A stretch of 46,561 nt of DNA from positions 1 through 46,561 of the forward strand of contig JAIRXK010000006.1 of the NCBI GenBank assembly GCA_031268315.1, written 5' to 3'. This DNA is from Puniceicoccales bacterium. Lineage in GTDB: Bacteria; Verrucomicrobiota; Verrucomicrobiia; Opitutales; JAIRLM01. A program made the position numbers and the translations under genes. Of the stretch, positions 43,541-46,561 are shown piece after piece. Under the pieces are notes generated by a model. The model was not told the DNA's origin. It was given only the letters and a program-made list of their open reading frames with translations, and searched no databases. The first letter of the stretch is position 1, and each line of letters starts with the position of its first letter.

Positions 43541-46500
43541 GTGACTATAGGAAAGAACAATAAGAATTTCGCGTACGCCATCACGGCTGGATCGTCGGGA
43601 TCGAGTACGCCTAGCTCAGTTGCTATAACTTCTGACGAGTTAGCAAATTCAGCCAGCCTCAAGACAATGGCGGGAATGAACTATTACATCCCTCCCAATG
43701 GCGACGCCATTGATTTAAACAACATGACTGTCCGTGAGCACCTTGCAACGATTATGCTGAATTTTGGCTGCAGTTTGCCTATCGCCCTCCTTCTGTGGCT
43801 ATTTTGCGGCTACTTCAGAACTCCAGCAGGCTATAAAAGAATGCTGGATGCAGCGAGCATCGAAAAAGGCAACATTAAAAAGATTCACGACGAAATAGAT
43901 ACAATAATCAAGAAGAATGGCGATGGTAGCAGTACAAATCCCCAAAATCCGCCAATTCCACAGAATCTAGACACCCCGATTCCAACTCCATTGCAAGAGA
44001 ATCCACATTTGAATACGAATCTACCTTCGTCTGCGACTGCGACGAATCCATTTTCGTCGCAGTCGATGTCTCCCTTTCAGAATGATTTCTCTCAAAATCC
44101 CTTTAATCAATTTCCCATACCTCAAGATTCACCATCAATACCGCGGAAGCAATACAGTAGCAATCTTACAGACGCACCGGAGGGCAATCGACAAACGGGC
44201 ATAAAAATTCCATCCCGATGCTCGCTGCCAACCAATGAGAGCGACACCGTTAAAATATCCGATGAGGCACAAACTTTATCAATTGCTGACATGCGTCAAT
44301 TTGACTGCGGCCACATTAATAAGGATCTCTGCAATCCTAACTCGTATGCCACCCTGATCGCGCCAATTACAGCAGCTGGAATTCTTGCTATAATAGGCTC
44401 AGATGCGGATAAGCGTGCAACAATGCAAGTACCTGTATATAAATTAGATGAATACGGTGTCATACCTATCGCCGACAATAAAGCCAATTACTCAAAGATT
44501 CACTTTACTTGTGATAGCAAACACAAACAGGCCTACGCTTCCATAAATGATACGTCAGACACATCCGGCAGTAAGCCCCTGGCTATCGGAACGTATATCA
44601 TTCCATGCCAAGGAGGTCAATATAAACAATTTCAGGTGGGTGACTTTGGGAAAATTATGAGCTTTAAGCAACTTCCTTCCAGTCCTCCTCCTACGCAGAC
44701 GGTGCCTACAGGTATGGCGAAGGTTTCCCTTAAGCCCATATTTTACAATGGCGGATCCCTTGAAATTGATGACAATGCAAATGATGTCAAATGCACCGTG
44801 CGCAATAATGCAATTTACACAGGGAAAGATCAGACCTCTCCAGTACATCCGGGACATTACCTTGTCATGGAGGCGGACGAGAAATCCGCAACAAACCAAT
44901 ATATTACCGTAGGCTCAAACGGCCAAATTACTCCAGCTAATACTCCCGCCCGCATTTTTAACGAGAGTAACTTTCCTATGAAACACAGAAGAATAAATCT
45001 CGCACGGCTTAATCTAAATATGTTATTTACTCCTAATTTCAGCACGGGATGGCCGTTCCCTCTTGGATATAACATAGATGCTGAATTGGAAAATATACCC
45101 AAAAATATATTCGATACTTCTCCAGAATTAAAAAGCGAACATTTTGAAAATGTTCTCTTTAATGAAACATTAAGCAATCTTGATGTAATTTCTTTATCTC
45201 CCGATAAAAATACACCACAGCATCACAAAATAAACCTCATCCGTCGGGACAATAGCATTGTAGCATACAATTCGGGCAGCCCATCTCAGACACCAGCTTT
45301 AGGTACTTATTTATTTCCCGTTTGGTTGAATGAAAAACACACGCATTATGGATTCATCAAGTTTAATGTGGGGAAGGATGGAGTTGTTGTCAGCGATATA
45401 CAGCCCGCAAAAACAACGTGTATCAATAATATGGAATTGCGCACTAAAGCAAGTCTAGTTCAGATAGCACAGTCTAACGCCAAAGAAAATAAATATGTGA
45501 CTGGATTCCAAATTCAGTCTGATGCTATGCTCAACAGCGATAATGTTTCTAGCATGCCTACTCATATTTATCTTCGCCTCGATGCAATCGGTAATGTATA
45601 TGCCTACCATGATGCCAATAATACATGCCCACTAACTCAAGGGACTGTTTACTCAATTCCTTACTGGGATAGTACTAGGAAGAAATATATTCATTGCAAA
45701 ATTTTTGTTGCTAAAGGTGGCCGTCTTGAGGTACTTCGGGATATGTCTCAGGATATGCTTCGTAACATCAAACAATTGGATGGCTTTGCCAATGGCACTT
45801 ATGCGCTTTCGCGCATACATTCCACCAATCAGGGCGTCTATTATTACGATGAAAATTTCAGCTTTAATCTCGAAGTAACTGGTGATAAGTTAAGTGCAAA
45901 TTCTGCAGAATTCCAAAATGGTGACTATGTGGTAATAGGTAGTGGTCGCAATCCAATAGACTGGGTAGCATTCAAACCTGATGCAAAGGGAGTGATTACG
46001 CTGACAACGCCGAATCTGAATCCGAATTCAAATTCGCCAAAGGTGCCGGTGAAACAAAATCCGAATTCATCACCGCAGTCAAATTTGGATTCGAATCCAC
46101 CAATCGTGACACTAAATTTGCCGACAAGTAGTGCGGTTACGTCGCCGCCACTGCCAAATTCGACTGCGTGCATACCACTAATCACATCATCAAATTTGCC
46201 GGCAAATCCGGATTCGCCAAAAAAACTCCTTAAAAGCGAGCTTTATCAGGCCATAAAAGCGAACGAGACTAAGCCGGTCATCGCCCCCGCGCATCTCGTG
46301 GGTTCAAGTTCTACAATTACGACTACATTCACTCTTAATGTCAATGGTAATGTGCAAGCGTCGCCCGCCGTTGCTTCATTAGATGAAGGGACCTATCAAA
46401 TTAACTATAAAGAGCAGAGCTATCAAATTCAGATAGGAAGAAATGGATTTCTAGTGGAGACGTATACTCTATCCTCGGACAGAACTTACAAACCACTGCC

Positions 46501-46561
46501 ATTGCCTAATTCCAATAGTTTCTATATCGCCGAGTTGGATCAGAATGGACGCTATAACTCA
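43541..46561 (+). CDS. WLFCGYF-family giant protein 6, cut by the right edge
   Basis: An open frame from GTG 43541 to the window end gives at least 1007 residues. It starts MTIGKNNKNFAYAITAG. Signature at 67-98 (HLATIMLNF, IALLLWLFCGYFR, GYKRMLDAAS). A Pro/Asn/Ser linker (about 135-205) is followed by modules collinear with gene 4 (IGTYIIP, PGHYLVM, LGTYLFP, VYSIP). A second Asn/Pro/Ser linker (around 828-895, PNLNPNSNSP) then leads to EGTYQIN at the edge, close to where gene 4 has its own Pro-rich linker. One module shares 42 identical nucleotides with gene 4. The GTG is set by the 6-nt distance from TAGGCT and by similarity to the gene 2 start. The gene and possibly the array continue beyond the window. 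Confidence 0.86.
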   Translation, partial: MTIGKNNKNFAYAITAGSSGSSTPSSVAITSDELANSASLKTMAGMNYYIPPNGDAIDLNNMTVREHLATIMLNFGCSLPIALLLWLFCGYFRTPAGYKRMLDAASIEKGNIKKIHDEIDTIIKKNGDGSSTNPQNPPIPQNLDTPIPTPLQENPHLNTNLPSSATATNPFSSQSMSPFQNDFSQNPFNQFPIPQDSPSIPRKQYSSNLTDAPEGNRQTGIKIPSRCSLPTNESDTVKISDEAQTLSIADMRQFDCGHINKDLCNPNSYATLIAPITAAGILAIIGSDADKRATMQVPVYKLDEYGVIPIADNKANYSKIHFTCDSKHKQAYASINDTSDTSGSKPLAIGTYIIPCQGGQYKQFQVGDFGKIMSFKQLPSSPPPTQTVPTGMAKVSLKPIFYNGGSLEIDDNANDVKCTVRNNAIYTGKDQTSPVHPGHYLVMEADEKSATNQYITVGSNGQITPANTPARIFNESNFPMKHRRINLARLNLNMLFTPNFSTGWPFPLGYNIDAELENIPKNIFDTSPELKSEHFENVLFNETLSNLDVISLSPDKNTPQHHKINLIRRDNSIVAYNSGSPSQTPALGTYLFPVWLNEKHTHYGFIKFNVGKDGVVVSDIQPAKTTCINNMELRTKASLVQIAQSNAKENKYVTGFQIQSDAMLNSDNVSSMPTHIYLRLDAIGNVYAYHDANNTCPLTQGTVYSIPYWDSTRKKYIHCKIFVAKGGRLEVLRDMSQDMLRNIKQLDGFANGTYALSRIHSTNQGVYYYDENFSFNLEVTGDKLSANSAEFQNGDYVVIGSGRNPIDWVAFKPDAKGVITLTTPNLNPNSNSPKVPVKQNPNSSPQSNLDSNPPIVTLNLPTSSAVTSPPLPNSTACIPLITSSNLPANPDSPKKLLKSELYQAIKANETKPVIAPAHLVGSSSTITTTFTLNVNGNVQASPAVASLDEGTYQINYKEQSYQIQIGRNGFLVETYTLSSDRTYKPLPLPNSNSFYIAELDQNGRYNS

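Noticed and set aside
25826..46561. Diversity-generating retroelement or CRISPR as explanation for the repeats
   Set aside because: No reverse transcriptase, template/variable repeat pair, or regularly spaced short repeats are visible. The repeats are protein-coding modules and in-frame duplications.

Overview
The window carries a chromosomal block of Gram-negative housekeeping genes (lipid A, fatty acid, ribosomal, tRNA-synthetase genes) followed by a lineage-specific expansion of very large proteins. The small ferredoxin (residues CIDCDLC near the N-terminus and CPVSAIG near the C-terminus) and the rpmF-plsX-fabH-lpxA order made me think of the Verrucomicrobiota/PVC group. That placement is recalled resemblance, not a search result. 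Several genes outside the core encode paired N-terminal membrane helices followed by leucine-rich-like or helical domains, an architecture like chlamydial inclusion-membrane (Inc) proteins. This suggests a host-associated bacterium, but that is inference.

Layout. 1-371: start of an unrecognised gene leaving the left edge (minus). 565-3656: operon rpmF-plsX-fabH-lpxA (minus). 3901-6524: gspE-gspF pair (plus). 6545-9660: gltX preceded by an unrecognised 588-residue gene (minus). 9849-10097: ferredoxin (minus). 10226-11558: rpsP-trmD-rplS (plus). 11673-12563: an alpha/beta-hydrolase that has lost its nucleophile and apparently its catalytic His. 12955-14226: two-helix membrane protein with leucine-rich-like repeats. 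14252-15817: HAD phosphatase and nucleotidyltransferase pair (minus). 16132-17304: a frameshifted paralogue of the 12955 gene. 17373-20222: rpmI-rplT-pheS-hemW (minus). 20548-23904: a 1118-residue two-helix plus coiled-coil protein. 23989-25533: comM/yifB (minus).

25826 to the right edge is the striking part: six consecutive same-strand genes (900, 1179, 1066, 1294, 1127 and at least 1007 residues), which I number 1 to 6. All share an N-terminal domain with a hydrophobic signature (H-[IL]-ATIM-x-NF, then [VI]A-x-L-[ML]-WLFCGYFR, then GY-x3-M). In most this is followed by a low-complexity Asn/Gln/Pro/Ser linker and then a string of beta-rich modules, each closing on a G-x-Y-hydrophobic strand and usually a VG-x-NG turn. 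I do not recognise the family. It looks like a repetitive, recombining set of membrane-anchored or exported proteins.

Genes 2, 3, 5 and 6 each carry their own promoter (TTGACT/C, 16-17 bp, TAGGCT-like) ending exactly 6 nt before the start codon, which predicts leaderless mRNAs. Gene 4 has the same promoter with a 10-nt gap. The same geometry occurs before gspE, the ferredoxin gene and the dead hydrolase, while rpsP has an ordinary leader with a Shine-Dalgarno. I saw no tRNA, rRNA, CRISPR array, transposase or integrase.
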